DNA from: Plasmodiophora brassicae
Lineage: Eukaryota; Endomyxa: Phytomyxea; Phytomyxea; Plasmodiophorida
DNA length: 64,000 nt
Reading direction: 5' to 3'
Assembly: GCA_036867785.1 (NCBI GenBank)
Contig: CP145424.1
Location: 744,001-808,000, forward strand
The translations under genes were made by a program, and so were the position numbers. Every line of letters begins with the position of its first letter. Position 1 is the stretch's first letter. The notes under the pieces are model-generated. The model saw nothing but the letters and a program-made list of their open reading frames with translations, made no database searches and was not told the DNA's origin. This document shows positions 23,264 through 34,267 of the stretch, one piece after another.

Positions 23264-24631
23264 TTAGGCCCAAATCCCGACGATGGCCATGGCGGCGGCC
23301 CCGAGGTACACAGCGGCCATGTTGACGCATTTGAACCCCCAGGAGAACGTCCGGAACGACGCGTTATGGTTGATCTGTCAGAAGCCACCGTGTCATCGTT
23401 ACCAATGCATTGCCTCCATCCACTGTTGACAGCAGCACGTACCTCGACCGACAGGAGCTCAACGTACGTGTTGTAAATCAGGACGCCCGCCCTGATGGCA
23501 ACCGTCAGTGCTACTGAATCGCTTCCCGCGGACGATGACTGCGTACGATAAGGAGTCCATAATGCCTTGCACGACGATGACCGTGCTCGACCTGTCGTTG
23601 AACGAGCTGTGGATGCCGATGCCGATCGCCATTCCAAGCGGCGTCACCAGAGGGTACAGGATCCCCAGGACCAGGTACTTGCAGAAGGTCGCGTTCTTCA
23701 TGACGGCGACGAGCGACCCCAGGGCCATTCCTTCGAACACCTGCGCCATCCAATTCCGTTACTTTCATTCCGGGACACGAACCACATCGCCCCTGCACCG
23801 CACCTGATGGAAGCAAATGGCAATGAGCAGCGTCTGGAATTCGGCCGTGTCGGACGTGACGCCCAGCGTGACGCCAATGATGATCGAGTGGAACAGAATG
23901 CTGCACTCCAGCATGATCGTCGACTATGCCGAGACGGGATCGTTGTCAGACGTCGACCAGTACGTACGTATGCGATCCAGGCATACCAGGTTGGATGCAT
24001 GGTCGTGGCCATGGCCGCCTCCGCCCAGCTGGGCGCTGTGCCCCGACGGCATCGCGTTCGCCAGTGCCAGCTCGCTCCTGTTCTTGCGTACGTTCTTGTC
24101 GATCTGGACGGTGCTGCTGTCCCTGCTGTCGTCCGATGAGTGCACGGTGCTGTCGTCGTACACGACGTTGTTGTAAGGGGTCATGGCCGACCGGGCGCCG
24201 TAGCCGGTGGCGAACAGCTCGATGAGCTGGACCGCGAAAGAGGCGCCCAGCGCGAACACGCCGACGAAGTTGACGCCGTAGCCGGACCATTCGGCGCTCA
24301 GGCACGGGTTCGAGAACTGGGTGTACGCCTCGGACAGCAGGTGGAACCAGGCGGTGGCCGCGATCACGCCGATGCCGAACATCTTGAACACCTGGAGCGC
24401 GCGCGCAACGGTCGGGCTGCTCGTCTTGCGCGTCCCGAGGAAGATGGCCGTGAAGATGCCGATCGAGGAGAACGCGGCAAGAATGAAGACACCGCCGATG
24501 TGCCATGGCATCGAGTAGTCCTGCGAGGCCAGCGGCGCCGAACAGTCGGGCGTCTCCGTCGCTTTGCCCATGACGAATGGGATGATGCCAACGGTGTAGA
24601 CGGCAACGAGGAGTACTGGGCGGTTCGTCAT
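23264..24631 (-). CDS. ZIP-family zinc/iron transporter
   Basis: ZIP (SLC39) metal importer, about 4 exons. It starts MTNRPVLLVAVYTVGII, with early TM helices (HIGGVFILAAFSSIGIFTAI; FGIGVIAATAWFHLLSEA) and a cytosolic His-rich loop containing GGGGHGHDH. The 23.5-23.9 kb exons carry the metal-site helices: ILFHSIIIGVTLG (HSxxxG) and, across an intron, AICFHQ plus MFEGMALG (HQxxEG). The end exons give GVLIYNTYVELLSVE and NMAAVYLGAAAMAIVGIWA with the stop at 23264. These are the residues that bind Zn2+/Fe2+ in the pore. Plasma-membrane or vacuolar localisation cannot be told from the sequence. Confidence 0.88.
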
Positions 24632-25019
24632 TGGTTCGGCGTTCGCAAGGAGCGGCCCGGTGTGTGGGTATACCTCTTCGCGTCTATAATTCCACGACAA
24701 ATAAGTGTTCTGGGATAAGAAAGGCGGCAGTTGTGTTGAAATCCCTGGCGAGGGACGCCTGTCGGTTGCGTCACCGGCCGGTCACTCGATGACGTCACTG
24801 TGTGTCAACTGGGCGCTGACGACCCCTGTGCAGTGCATCGGAAGTTGTATACGGTCTCTGGACCGATGCTAGATGGCAGTACACAGGCAGAAGACGGCAT
24901 CGTACACGCTTGCTCGTACTCATTCGCATCTGGGAGTCGGCGGCGCTGCGTCTGCGATGGTCCAGCGGGAGCGGCGTTCACAACGGGGTCCTCGGCACTC
25001 TAGATGTATTGCAATATGA
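24632..25019. other. Intergenic, nothing recognised
   Basis: 388 bp between the ZIP start and the REI1-like stop. A TCTATAATTCC stretch near 24684 could be part of the ZIP promoter. No coding frame is supported. Confidence 0.35.
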
Positions 25020-26209
25020 TTACAAGGGCACCTGTTGCCTGAAGTGTTTAGCAAGCCGATGCGCCCGGAACTGGAACCTCATCGCCTGCCAGTGCTTTAG
25101 CCGTGCGACACGATGCGCTCGCTTCTCCAGCGCAGCCGGTGCCGCCAGCTGACGTTCCGCAGCGCCAATCATTTTGATCGCTGCCAGGTTCCGTCGTCTG
25201 GTGTCCATCGTGGTCGACGTTACTCGCTGCCTGTAGATGGCTCGGTACTGCCGATGGCCGATCACGTCGCCGTTCGTGAGGACGAGCTCGCCGAATTCGT
25301 TGATTTCGCTGACGGCGCTCGGCCCGCGATACAGGGCGACATCGACAACGCCGTTACCAGCATCGTCCATGGTGGCGAGGTCGAAGTTGTAGAACTGGTC
25401 GAACTCGAACCCATCCATCTCCTCCACGTCGACCATCTCCAGATCCGAATCCTCGTCATCCTCGTCCACGTCCTGAGCACTAACCGCGTCGTCGTCATTA
25501 GCCGTGGGTTCCCATCGCATCTTGCAATGGCTTTTGTCGGCCATGTGCGACCAGACCGCGCGCAGCGACCCAAATGCAATGTTACAGTAGACGCACACAT
25601 GCCCGATACCGACCTGGGGACAGAGACAGGGTCAGATTGGCCATCCACAAGCGGGCTACCAGCGTTACTCACCTTGCAGCCAAAGTAGGTCAACAGGCCG
25701 TCCAGGTCGACGAGGTATTCAGAGTACGGGACAAAGAATCCATGCGCTTTGGTCATGTGATTCAAGCAGGCGTCAGTATCATCGAACTGTCCTGGGCAGA
25801 ACAAGCAGGTGCCCAGCGGGATCGGGGCTGGCGTCCTGTTGCGTGTGACGACAACGAACGAGGATGTCTCGGACGGTGTCGCTGACGACGAGTCCGACAC
25901 GCGTTTCAGGTGCTTCTTCGACCGCATGTGATGGTCGTACCCTTTCGACGACTGGAACGACTGATTGCAAGACGCGCACGTCAACGCCTGGTCAGGTTTG
26001 GATTGGGCGGCCGCCGCTTCCTGAACAGCCGTGACTTTCAACGCAAAGTCCTCCTCGCTGAGCGGCGGGAGGTCCGCGCATTTGCGCTTCACGTTGTACC
26101 GATGCCACTGCGACGTGTAGTGCGATGATCGCGGCTCTGTTCCGACGATCGTTACGCGGCACGCATTGCAGACGAGCGACACGTCGTCAGGGACGACGGC
26201 GCTGGACAT
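25020..26209 (-). CDS. REI1/ZNF622-like pre-60S ribosome maturation factor
   Basis: Two exons joined by a 60-nt intron near 25675-25615 (GCK|VGIGHVCVYCN, phase 0). Four C2H2-type zinc fingers: LVCNACRV ... HYTSQWHRYNVKRK; LTCASCNQSF ... HMRSKKH; CLFCPGQFDDTDACLNHMTK; and HVCVYCNIAFGSLRAVWSHM then DKSHCKMRW. An acidic segment (DVDEDDEDSDLEMVDVEEMD) is followed by the conserved C-terminal block (RAIYRQRV ... MRFQFRAHRLAKHFRQQVPL). REI1 acts in the cytoplasm with Jjj1 to recycle Arx1 and probes the 60S exit tunnel with its C-terminal tail. The start ATG at 26209 lies 20 residues before the first finger. Confidence 0.92.
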
Positions 26210-26350
26210 GACGCACCGAGCGAAGAGTGTCCACGGAGTCCGCCACGGCGTCCGCGGGATACAGTTCGCTGCTCGTCGGGTCGGCGCCGGCTCGGATCGA
26301 CGATCCCGAACCGACTCTGCAATGTATTTGTAGGTACTGCAATACAGCAA

Positions 26351-28248
26351 CTAGTTGGGCAGGTCCCAGACCTTGATGGCGCGGTCATCGCCGGTGCTGA
26401 CGACGGTCTTGTCGTTCAGGAATCGGACATGGGAGACGCCGCCGACGTGCGCAGGGTCGATCTTGATCCGGTTCGGGTCGAACGACGTCAGGTCGGTCCA
26501 TACGAGGACGCTCTGGTCGACACTGCCCGTTGCCAGCAAGTTCGACGACGGGGAGAAGCAGGCAGTGGTGACCTTGGCGGCGTGGTAGCGCCACCCGGAC
26601 GGGTTGGTCACCTCGCCGGTCGACCGGTCCCAGATGTAGATACCGCGCTGGTTGTCGCCCGACACCAGCAGGCGCCCGTCAGGGGAGTACGCGACGCAAG
26701 CGGTCAGGTCCATATGCTTGGCCAGCGTCTTCAACGGGGCCGCCTGGTTCTTGGCCAGCGAGAACAGGTGGACGAGCTTGTCTCCCGAGACGGCGATTTC
26801 CGCTTCGTCAGGGGACAGGGCGACATCCGTCGGCATGAACGACAGTTGCACCGTGCAGGCCTCCGCGTTGCCGACCACGACGACGAGCGTCTTCTTGCGC
26901 GTGACGATAACGGTCAGGTCCTTCGCGCCGGCCGCAATCGCAACGGGCTGACCAGCGATCGCAACGCCACCTTCGCCGGCCAGCGACGGGGCACCGTCCG
27001 GCGTCGACCGAAGAATGTCATCGAACGCCGCAGAACGAAGCGCATGCGAATCGCGAGCAATCGCCAACGCGCTGACGTTCTTCGCGCCGTCGCCCACGTC
27101 CGTCAGCTCCTGGTTGTCCCCCGTCGCCGGGTTCCACCGGAACACGGACCCGAGGTTGTCCCCCGAGTAGATGACGCCTCGGGCGCCATCGACCTCCATC
27201 GACGACACCGGCACGGAATGGCCATGAAGCACCCGGCGCGGTTTGCCCGGGTTGGCCCGGTCCAGGAAGTTGATCGCACCGGACAGGGACACCGTCACCA
27301 ACGTGTCGTCGTCGTGCCACAGCGCGCCCACCTGCTGGTGCGAGCTCGTCCCATCCGACGGGAACGGGAACGTCTGCACGACGGTCCCATCGACAACGTT
27401 CCAGATCTTGGCAGTGCTGTCGCCTGGCGGACCGATAAGAACCTCATCAAACGGGGTACGACACGGGATCGCGTACCGGAGACGGTGAGGATGTGGGTCG
27501 AGTTGGGCGCCCACGACAACGACCAGATCGATCCGGTGTGCGCGCCAGGCGCATTGCCGGCGTCGGCAATGTCCTTGACAAAGTCGCCCGTCTTGCCGTC
27601 GAACACGAAGATCGACTTGTCGCTGCCGACCGAGACGAGGTGGTTGCCGTCGGGCGAGAACCGCACCTGGTTCGGGAAGCGCGTGTGCCGGTCGAACATC
27701 TTGTCGAACCGGAACGGCGGGCCTTGGTAGAAGTTCACCTGGCGGTCCTCGGACGCGGTCGCCACGCGGTACGGGCGCACCTGGCGGATGTCGACCGACA
27801 GGATCCGCTTGCTGTGGTTCGTGATGTCGCCGACGGTGCTGCCGGAATCCCACAGGAACGCCTTCGCGAACGAATCGGTGCCGTCGCCGACCGCCACGAT
27901 GCGCTTGCCGTCGTCGGACCAGGCCAGGTCGAGCACGTCACGGCAGACGTTAACCTCCGCCTTGATCAGCTTGGATTTCGTGCCCCAGACGAGGACGCGG
28001 CCGCGGGAATCGCCCGACGCGACCCATTCGCCGTTGGGCGAGAACTTCGCCACCGACACGTTGCACTTGTGGTCGGAGAAGACGTCGCAGGCGGACGGGT
28101 CGGCCAGCGACCGCAGGATCACGTTCTTGCCGTTGCAGTACAGGAACTGGCCGGTCTTCGCGCTCGAGTGCATCTGCATGCCGTAGCCGCGCCGCGTGGT
28201 CGGGCACGGCGCCGACATCGCCTTCAGGATCGCCGTCGCCGACGACAT
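26351..28248 (-). CDS. AIP1/WDR1 WD40-repeat actin-interacting protein
   Basis: About 614 residues, the usual AIP1 length, with a single 54-nt intron (TVS|GDSTAKIWNV). Two seven-bladed beta-propellers: N-terminal repeats include KFSPNGEWVASGDSRGRVLV and RFSPDGNHLVSVGSDKSIFV; C-terminal ones include VAYSPDGRLLVSGDN and CFSPSSNLLATGSVDQSVLV, ending STGDDRAIKVWDLPN. AIP1 enhances cofilin-driven disassembly of actin filaments in the cytoplasm. Codon use is strongly G/C-ended, consistent with high expression. The opposite strand carries long open frames that are shadows. Confidence 0.95.
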
Positions 28249-28598
28249 GGTTCGCCCCGGTCACACTCTCCCACACGGCACACACGTCGACTCCAAAATA
28301 GAACGGGTTTGACGACGTGAGACCCACTGATCGCGTTCGCAGTACTACTCCTCTCTGGCCACCGCTGCCCAGATTTGCCAGTCAGGGTGCGGGGTGTGCC
28401 CGTCGTGTGCCCGAATTGGCACGTGCTAAAAATATGCGGCCTACAACGAGTTATCTAAGGGCGACGACCGACGGACAGCAGTGGATGGTAAGCAACAGCC
28501 TATACGGTGCGATCTCTGACGCGACTGATCCGTTGTCCGGAGAGAGCGCTGCTGTATGATAAAGGAGAATCGACAGGCGCGAGCGTACTGCCCCGGAG
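28249..28598. other. Intergenic, nothing recognised
   Basis: 350 bp containing the AIP1 promoter and the 3' end of the first MYND gene. No coding frame supported. Confidence 0.35.
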
Positions 28599-29633
28599 TC
28601 AGGCAGCACGCGACGGGCCCGGGCGATTCCGAACGTAGAGCTGGACCCAGTCATGAACAAAAGGGTACCAGGTCCGAATGGGGACGTCCTCGACGCTGGC
28701 CCACTTGTCGTTGAGCTCATGGAAGAATTCAGGATCGGCAGTACAGCCGCCCTCCTCTTCGCCAATGTACACAAGATGGTCCCCTTGAAACGCTTTCAAC
28801 GCGCGTCCGGCCATGTGGTATTGGCGTCCGGCATCTTCATCATATTTGGAAACAAACGGAGGCCAGATCAGCACGAGGACGTCTGGGTGAAACGTTTCCA
28901 CGGCGTTCACCGCTTCGAGGTTGTAGACCGGCATGTACGGCGGACGATCGGTTGTGGCTCGGAAGCGACGCTCGAAGTTGTCGGTAGCGATGATGTTGAC
29001 ACCCGCACTCTTCAGTAGAAACTCGACGAGCGCGCGTCCGGAACCGACCGACAGGGCACGACGATCGGGACCGATAAATCGCGCAATCTCAGCGACAGCA
29101 CACTCGTCAGGAATGCACCAACCGAAGGTTGCAACGAACGCGTTTCGACGGTTGGGCAGGGGAGACGAATAATAACTGCCTTGGTAAGCAAGCAGTTCCT
29201 CACGAGACGGGGCAGCCCGACGTATCGCTTCGTAGATCTCGCTGATCGTATAATTGCGGGTTGGTTGGCGTATGATGAGATCCTGATCATGAGACGCGCG
29301 CGGTCGGGACGGGTCGATGTCGGCAGCCCCAAAGAGGCCACTGAGAAGTGCAAGCGGATCGTTAGACTTGTGCGCGCTCGGGCGCTCCTTGCTGGTCCGC
29401 TCGATGATCGAGTCCGCCTCCTTGCGCTCAGCACCGGTTTTGCAGGTCTGTCTGTGGTGCGGCCAGTCTGCCCTCTGGCATTTAACGGAACAGTACGAGA
29501 TCGCCTGGCACCGGCCACAGCGCAACTTCTTCTCCATGGACTCCCCGCAGACGGAGCAGTGCACGCCGAACACGTCCTGCACAAGGCACAGAGCAGCAAG
29601 AACCATCAGCAACGACCATGCGAATCGCGCCAT
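28599..29633 (-). CDS. Secreted MYND zinc-finger protein with methyltransferase-like domain
   Basis: 344 residues, intron-free. Signal peptide MARFAWSLLMVLAALCLVQD, cleavage near VFG-VH. A complete MYND finger follows at once: CSVCGESMEKKLRCGRCQ then AISYCSVKCQRADWPHHRQTC, with all seven Cys and the His in place. The C-terminal 200 residues resemble a Rossmann-type SAM-dependent methyltransferase: RALSVGSGRALVEFLLKSAG and NIIATD as motif I, DVLVLIWPP as motif IV, then an aromatic-rich tail. MYND fingers normally bind PxLxP motifs inside the cell, so export is unusual. A paralogous secreted MYND protein lies at 40716-41726. Methyltransferase activity is inferred from motifs only. Confidence 0.8.
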   Translation of the reverse strand: MARFAWSLLMVLAALCLVQDVFGVHCSVCGESMEKKLRCGRCQAISYCSVKCQRADWPHHRQTCKTGAERKEADSIIERTSKERPSAHKSNDPLALLSGLFGAADIDPSRPRASHDQDLIIRQPTRNYTISEIYEAIRRAAPSREELLAYQGSYYSSPLPNRRNAFVATFGWCIPDECAVAEIARFIGPDRRALSVGSGRALVEFLLKSAGVNIIATDNFERRFRATTDRPPYMPVYNLEAVNAVETFHPDVLVLIWPPFVSKYDEDAGRQYHMAGRALKAFQGDHLVYIGEEEGGCTADPEFFHELNDKWASVEDVPIRTWYPFVHDWVQLYVRNRPGPSRAA

Positions 29634-30055
29634 TGCAGCAGGTGACGACGACCTCGACAATTGCAGTGTGCGACGCAATTTCCGCTGAAGCAACGGTTGG
29701 TGCGACCTTGCGGCGTCCGCCCGCCGGGGAGATTCGCGACAGAAATAGCTCCTGCACGGACGACCACCAGCGAAGTCTCGTTCGGACGGATGGATACCTA
29801 TGATTGTAGTCCACAGAAGATACACCAGAATAAACGCGGCGATGATGGATTCCAAGAACAGCACCGAAGAAACTACCAGCTGCACCCGACACGGACACCA
29901 ACCAGACGATATGACACAGCGCAGGCACCTGCGGAAACGAACACGTACATACGAGCACCAGGAGAAGAGACCCAAGCGACGAGGAGTAGTTCGACCACAT
30001 GACAAAAACGGGTCGTAACGCCAATATTGTTGTTGAAGCAGGAAGCAACGAAAAA
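29634..30055. other. Intergenic, nothing recognised
   Basis: 422 bp upstream of the first MYND gene, ending at a MITE-like element. Short frames only. Confidence 0.35.
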
Positions 30056-30288
30056 GGTATTCCAGCCTAGGAAAGAACTCAACTACGAGGTTGCATTAAT
30101 CTCGCCGGCGACTGCGAAAGGACTGGTCACCGACACAGGTGAACTCGTAAGCACAAGACAAAAGGAAAATAGCACAATCGCAGGACTGCACCAACTTCAC
30201 ACCAGTAATCCAAGAATCCAACGGTCCTTTCCGCGCCGGCGTGATTAGTGCAATTTCGTAGTTCAGTTCTGTCCTAGCCCGGAATACC
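30056..30288. mobile_element. MITE-like element with ~55-bp terminal inverted repeats
   Basis: 233 bp. The left arm begins GGTATTCCAGCCTAGGAAAG and the right arm, reversed, GGTATTCCGGGCTAGGACAG; similarity continues about 55 bp to a shared CGCCGGCG. Both arms happen to read the same peptide (ELNYEVALISPA / ELNYEIALITPA), a by-product of the inverted repeat. CGAAAA lies just outside each end, a possible target-site duplication. The interior is too short for a transposase, so this would be a non-autonomous DNA element. Its interior is also found, diverged, 370 bp downstream. Confidence 0.75.
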
Positions 30289-31306
30289 GTCGAAAACGTC
30301 GCCAGCCACAATAAGAAAACGTCGACATCGACTTCCTTGGAAAATCAGCGGGTTTCGCATCGCCGGTTGAAAGAGAACGCTGCGTAACACTCCTGCGATA
30401 CTACTTACACTTTGCAACCCCCAAGATCGAGATCCTGGCTGTATCCCTGGCGATCTTTTCGACGATATAGATGCGAACAGATCCAAGAGTTCGTACTTTG
30501 CCGGGACGATCGGTTGGCCCATCCGGATGATGTCTATGTGGCATGTCGACGGACAGTTATGACTTGCCTGTTGGAGTCATTCAGTCCGGCTCTCGGGCTC
30601 TCGGCATTCGAATCCGGGTTTGTGCACGCCTTTGGATATCTGAAGGAATAGTCCTGTTATTGGAACTTAGATTACTGGTGTTCAGTTGTTACAGTCCTGT
30701 GGTTGTGTTATTTTCCTTTAGTCGGGTGATTACCAATTCACTGTGTCGGTGTACCTTGCTTCATTCAGGTTGATCTCTGCTGGGATTTCGGGTACTTATG
30801 GTATCAGGTCCTCGATAGTGTCGGCCAGTCCTTTCCCAGGCCTCCTTGCAGACGCCTAGACGACATCGATAACGACGTTATGGGACCCGTGATGCAGCTC
30901 GATCGTCGCAGATAAGCGTTTCCCTGTTGGTAGCCCGGACGACAGATAGCCTGGCGCGTTGCTGGTCGCTCGGGCTTGTGGTCCAGGAGCTATGGCTTGT
31001 GACGAAGACCGCCAGGGCCGCAGTTCGTAGTCGATCGGTCGCATATCACATCAACGGAGCGGATCCCCTCGGAATGATCCAAGACGCGCTGCCGGCGTAG
31101 ATTCCGGAATCCACGAGGCAAGGCAGGCCACGGGCACCCTTCGCACGCATTTCGTGCATGGACGAGAGCGGCCCCTGATCGCATCGATCAGATCGGGTGG
31201 CGAAGCAGTCTGACGAACACGACGTGAGCAATGTCCTTTGTGGCGAGCTGCCAGGAAACTGCGTGACTGCGGGCGCGGATCGGTCGGCCATTCCCCATTG
31301 CGCACG
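30289..31306. other. Gene-poor stretch between MITE and ISCU gene
   Basis: 1.0 kb. It contains the second, diverged MITE copy (30645-30770). The rest shows only short, unsupported frames. The ISCU promoter must lie at its right end. Confidence 0.4.
30645..30770. mobile_element. Diverged second copy of the 30056-30288 MITE interior, opposite orientation
   Basis: TTAGATTACTGGTGTTCAGT, CAGTCCTGTGGTTGTG, TATTTTCCTTTAGTC and CTGTGTCGGTG occur here in the same order as in the reverse complement of the first element's interior (GATTACTGGTGTGAAGTTGG, CAGTCCTGCGATTGTG and so on). The flanking arms are poorly preserved. Confidence 0.6.
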
Positions 31307-31854
31307 ATGTTGTCACGGGTCGGGCCGATCGGGCGCGTCGTGCGGCGGTCTCGGGCGGCGCCAGCCTGCGCCCGCCTCTACCACCCGAACGTGATTGATC
31401 ATTATGAGAACCCGCGTAACGTCGGCAGCCTGGACCGGAAGGACCCGAGCGTCGGCACCGGCCTCGTGGGCGCACCGGCTTGCGGTGACGTCCTGCGACT
31501 CCAGATCAAGGTGAATCGTAGTGGTGGGTTAACACCTCGTTTCATAGACTTACCGTATCGCGGCAGGTCGATGATGATGGCGTCATCCAAGACGCGAAGT
31601 TCAAAACGTTCGGTTGCGGCTCGGCGATCGCGTCGTCGTCGCTGGCGACGGAATGGGTCGTCGGCAAGAACGTCGACGATGCGTTGAAGATTCGGAATAC
31701 GGACATCGCCAAGCACCTGAATCTCCCACCTGTCAAGCTGCACTGCTCTATGCTGGCAGAGGACGCCATCAAGTCTGCAATCGACGACTACAAGACTCGT
31801 AACCGTAAGACCGAACAGGCCGCTGTAGCGGCGTCGGCATCACCTCCGGCGTGA
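31307..31854 (+). CDS. ISCU/IscU mitochondrial Fe-S cluster scaffold
   Basis: 163 residues from exons 31307-31510 and 31567-31854 (56-nt intron, phase 0: LQIK|VDDDGVIQ). The basic presequence MLSRVGPIGRVVRRSRAA is followed by YHPNVIDHYENPRNVGSLD. The three cluster-ligating cysteines and their neighbours are all present: GAPACGDVLRLQI, FGCGSAIASSSLATEW and LHCSMLAEDAI. IscU assembles [2Fe-2S] on the NFS1-ISD11-frataxin complex in the mitochondrial matrix. The C-terminus carries a short Ala-rich extension (QAAVAASASPPA) beyond the usual end. The ORF without splicing runs into a basic, unrelated frame. Confidence 0.96.
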
Positions 31855-32331
31855 ATACAAGGACAGTAAGTTGTGTAAGCGAGTGGCGTTCGAGTCTCGA
31901 TCGCCAGTGCGTCGTATTCGAATGCCTCCGTCGGTTACTCCAGGCGTGGATTGCCCTCATTCTTGGATCATGCACCGCGTGTGTACGTGGCGTACGCGCG
32001 TGATTGGACTTGCTGCGATGGAGCGGCCCGCCACAGTCGCGCTGGCCTTTCCTTGCGGGTGGCGTTCATCCCCTGTCCTGTAGTAGTTTGTTGGCAGGTT
32101 GCGTTTAGGGGTCCTTATCGGTGCAACCTAACCGCGTGGGTCCCTCAGAGAACCCTTCATCGGCCTTGTTCGTTTGGGAGTATCTCCACCAGTCACGTCG
32201 CCGGGGACGAGCTGCTTCTTCTGCAACCCCGCGAAGAGCGGCTGCTTGCGACATGACAGCAGACGCGCTTCTCCAGCAGTGTTGCCGATGGTCACGTCGC
32301 CGCACGATAATCATCACCCGGGGCAGACGTC
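31855..32331. other. Convergent intergenic region, nothing recognised
   Basis: 477 bp between the stops of the ISCU and kinase-like genes. Short frames only. Confidence 0.35.
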
Positions 32332-33188
32332 TTATGTATTAGTCTCCCATGGGATTGGATTCGGGCTGACGCGTTCCAGGACGGCACGGACCAGACGATC
32401 AGCGTCCGCCGTCTCCACGATCCGAATGGCTTGGTGAAAGCCTTCCTCGAGCGAGGGCCGCTCGAACTCATTGACGAATCGCCGCAGGATGTCGATGCTC
32501 GCCGGTTCCGCTTTCAGCGTCGGGTGGAAGTTCCTGCTGAGAATCCGGGCGCGACACACGATCGGCGGCACGTCGAACGTTATCACGGCACAGAAGCCGA
32601 CGTTCATCTCACGAGCGATCTCCAGGAACACAGCACGATGCTGCTGCGTAATGTTCGTACGATCAATGATCACCGACTGGCCGGCCGTCAACGCACGCCT
32701 GGTCGCGGCAACACACTTCTTCCGCGACCCGAGAATGTCCTGGATCGGAACGCGTCAGCGAGAGACCTGGCCGACACCCACAGCTGGCGACACGCGCCTA
32801 CCTGGTTGATGCGAACGAATCGCCCTTCAGGAGGAGCGGCGACGACGGCCTCGGCGAAGAAGCTCTTGCCCGACCCGGGGAACCCGCACGTCAGGACCAT
32901 CATACGCGGGTCGTCCGGGAACCTTGCCGTTGCCATCGGTCGGCGAATGCGCAGCGTGAACGCGATCAGCGCGCGCTTCAGCCTGGCCCATTGCCTCGGG
33001 CTCATCTTCAGCAGTTCGGCGCTGATATCGCGGTTGGAGTTGGCGACGAACCGGCGGATCCGCGTCTCCAGGTCCAGGTCGAAGTATCGCCACGAGTCTT
33101 CCTCGGTCTCCTCCGGCCCTATGACGCTAACGTCCACGTTGCCACCACCGGCAGCAGCCGCCTGCTGGTCCTGGTGCTCGGCGGCCAT
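32332..33188 (-). CDS. P-loop polynucleotide-kinase-like (AAA_33) protein
   Basis: Two exons. Walker A is MVLTCGFPGSGKSFFAEAV. A roughly 60-nt intron is removed to give INQDILGSRKKCVAATRRAL, then SVIIDRTNITQQHRAVFLEI (Walker B-like plus the RTN motif of PNK/aprataxin-linked kinases), VITFDVPPIVCRARILSRNF and the C-terminal helix IRIVETADADRLVRAVLERV. The N-terminal 90 residues are acidic and Gln/Ala-rich with a short helix (YFDLDLETRIRRFVANSNRD). Relatives phosphorylate 5' ends in DNA or tRNA repair; whether this one acts on nucleic acid is not shown. The start ATG at 33188 is the first in frame; beyond it only a GTG extends the frame. Confidence 0.8.
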
Positions 33189-33469
33189 AACGACGTCGCC
33201 CGCGTCGCGAGTGCGAGTGAGGCCTCCTGGGGCCGCAGTTTCAGTGCCAGGTAGGGGATAATAATACGGTTCGTCGCCCGTCGGCAGCGACACCGCTGCT
33301 GAGGACCTGACACGGCCAGGGTGAGCGCGGGCGACACGACGCGCAATGTATTCCAGTTACTGGCCAACATTGACGGGTCCGAACGTCAGCGACACGACGG
33401 CCGCGCGCAGGCTTTGATGCAGGTAGAACGCACAGTAGAATGTGGCCGGCTGGGTTGGGCACCTGCCAG

Positions 33470-34004
33470 TCAGAACGTGGGGACGAATGCGGTCGCGACG
33501 ACCGGGTGACGTACCAGCGCGAAAACTATTTCGACGGCAAGGAATACGATAAGAAGTTGGATTGAAAGCGGGGACGACGTGATCGATCCGACGGGGTAGT
33601 CGAGAAGGATCAGCGCCAGGAGGCTGATGTTCGTCAATTCGGACAGCAGCAGCAAAGCCAAATGCTGTCCCCCAGGTGCATCAACGACCAACGGAGACGG
33701 ACGCCTGCTTTCGGCGACTTACGACGAATACGAACTCGTGCTTGGAGAACAGGGATCCGTATATGCCCGCCAGGAGCCCCACAAACATCGTGAACATCAT
33801 GAACCAATAGCCAGATGCGAACGCGACCATCGTGCACGCCTGCGGGGTGGACATGTTATTTCACAAATGCGCGCGCACTGGCAGGGGCGTCATCCCGACG
33901 ATCTGCACGGCGCACAGCAGCAGCAAGCGCGTCCGCCAGGTCGATATGGCGCGTCGCCTGACGACGGCCAGGTCCAGACCCAGCGACGCGGCCGAGGCCG
34001 GCAT
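33470..34004 (-). CDS. Small multi-span (three to four helix) membrane protein, 3 exons
   Basis: About 145 residues. Exon 1 (MPASAASLGLDLAVVRRR ... LLLLCAVQIVGMTPLP) joins through a 39-nt intron to ACTMVAFASGYWFMMFTMFV, and a 58-nt intron leads to HLALLLLSELTNISLLALIL, then IQLLIVFLAVEIVFALVRH. Each junction preserves frame. Three to four hydrophobic helices with short loops resemble MARVEL/tetraspan-type proteins, but no family motif is recognised. The 39-nt first intron is unusually short for this locus and should be treated as provisional. Confidence 0.55.
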
Positions 34005-34267
34005 CCGGCTGGCCCCTAAAACGGTCACGCCCCGACTGGACCTACTGCTACACGCGCACTGACGACGACAGCGGTGCGTGCGATGCACGCACCCGGCCCT
34101 TTTGCGGACCAGCGACTGCGTCACGGGCCATTCACACGGGACGTCCGTAGGTACATTGCAGTCCGGTGACAGAAGACAGCGCAGTGCGTCGGTCGACAGC
34201 GGGCGGTGCGCAAAGCCAACACGGTAAACTGCGCGCTGAATAGCGTGTATGACGGTGCGTTGACGCG

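Noticed and set aside
26429-27730. 433-codon plus-strand ORF
   Set aside because: Exact antisense of the AIP1 WD40 gene; composition (H/R/V/D-rich) is that of a reverse-strand shadow.
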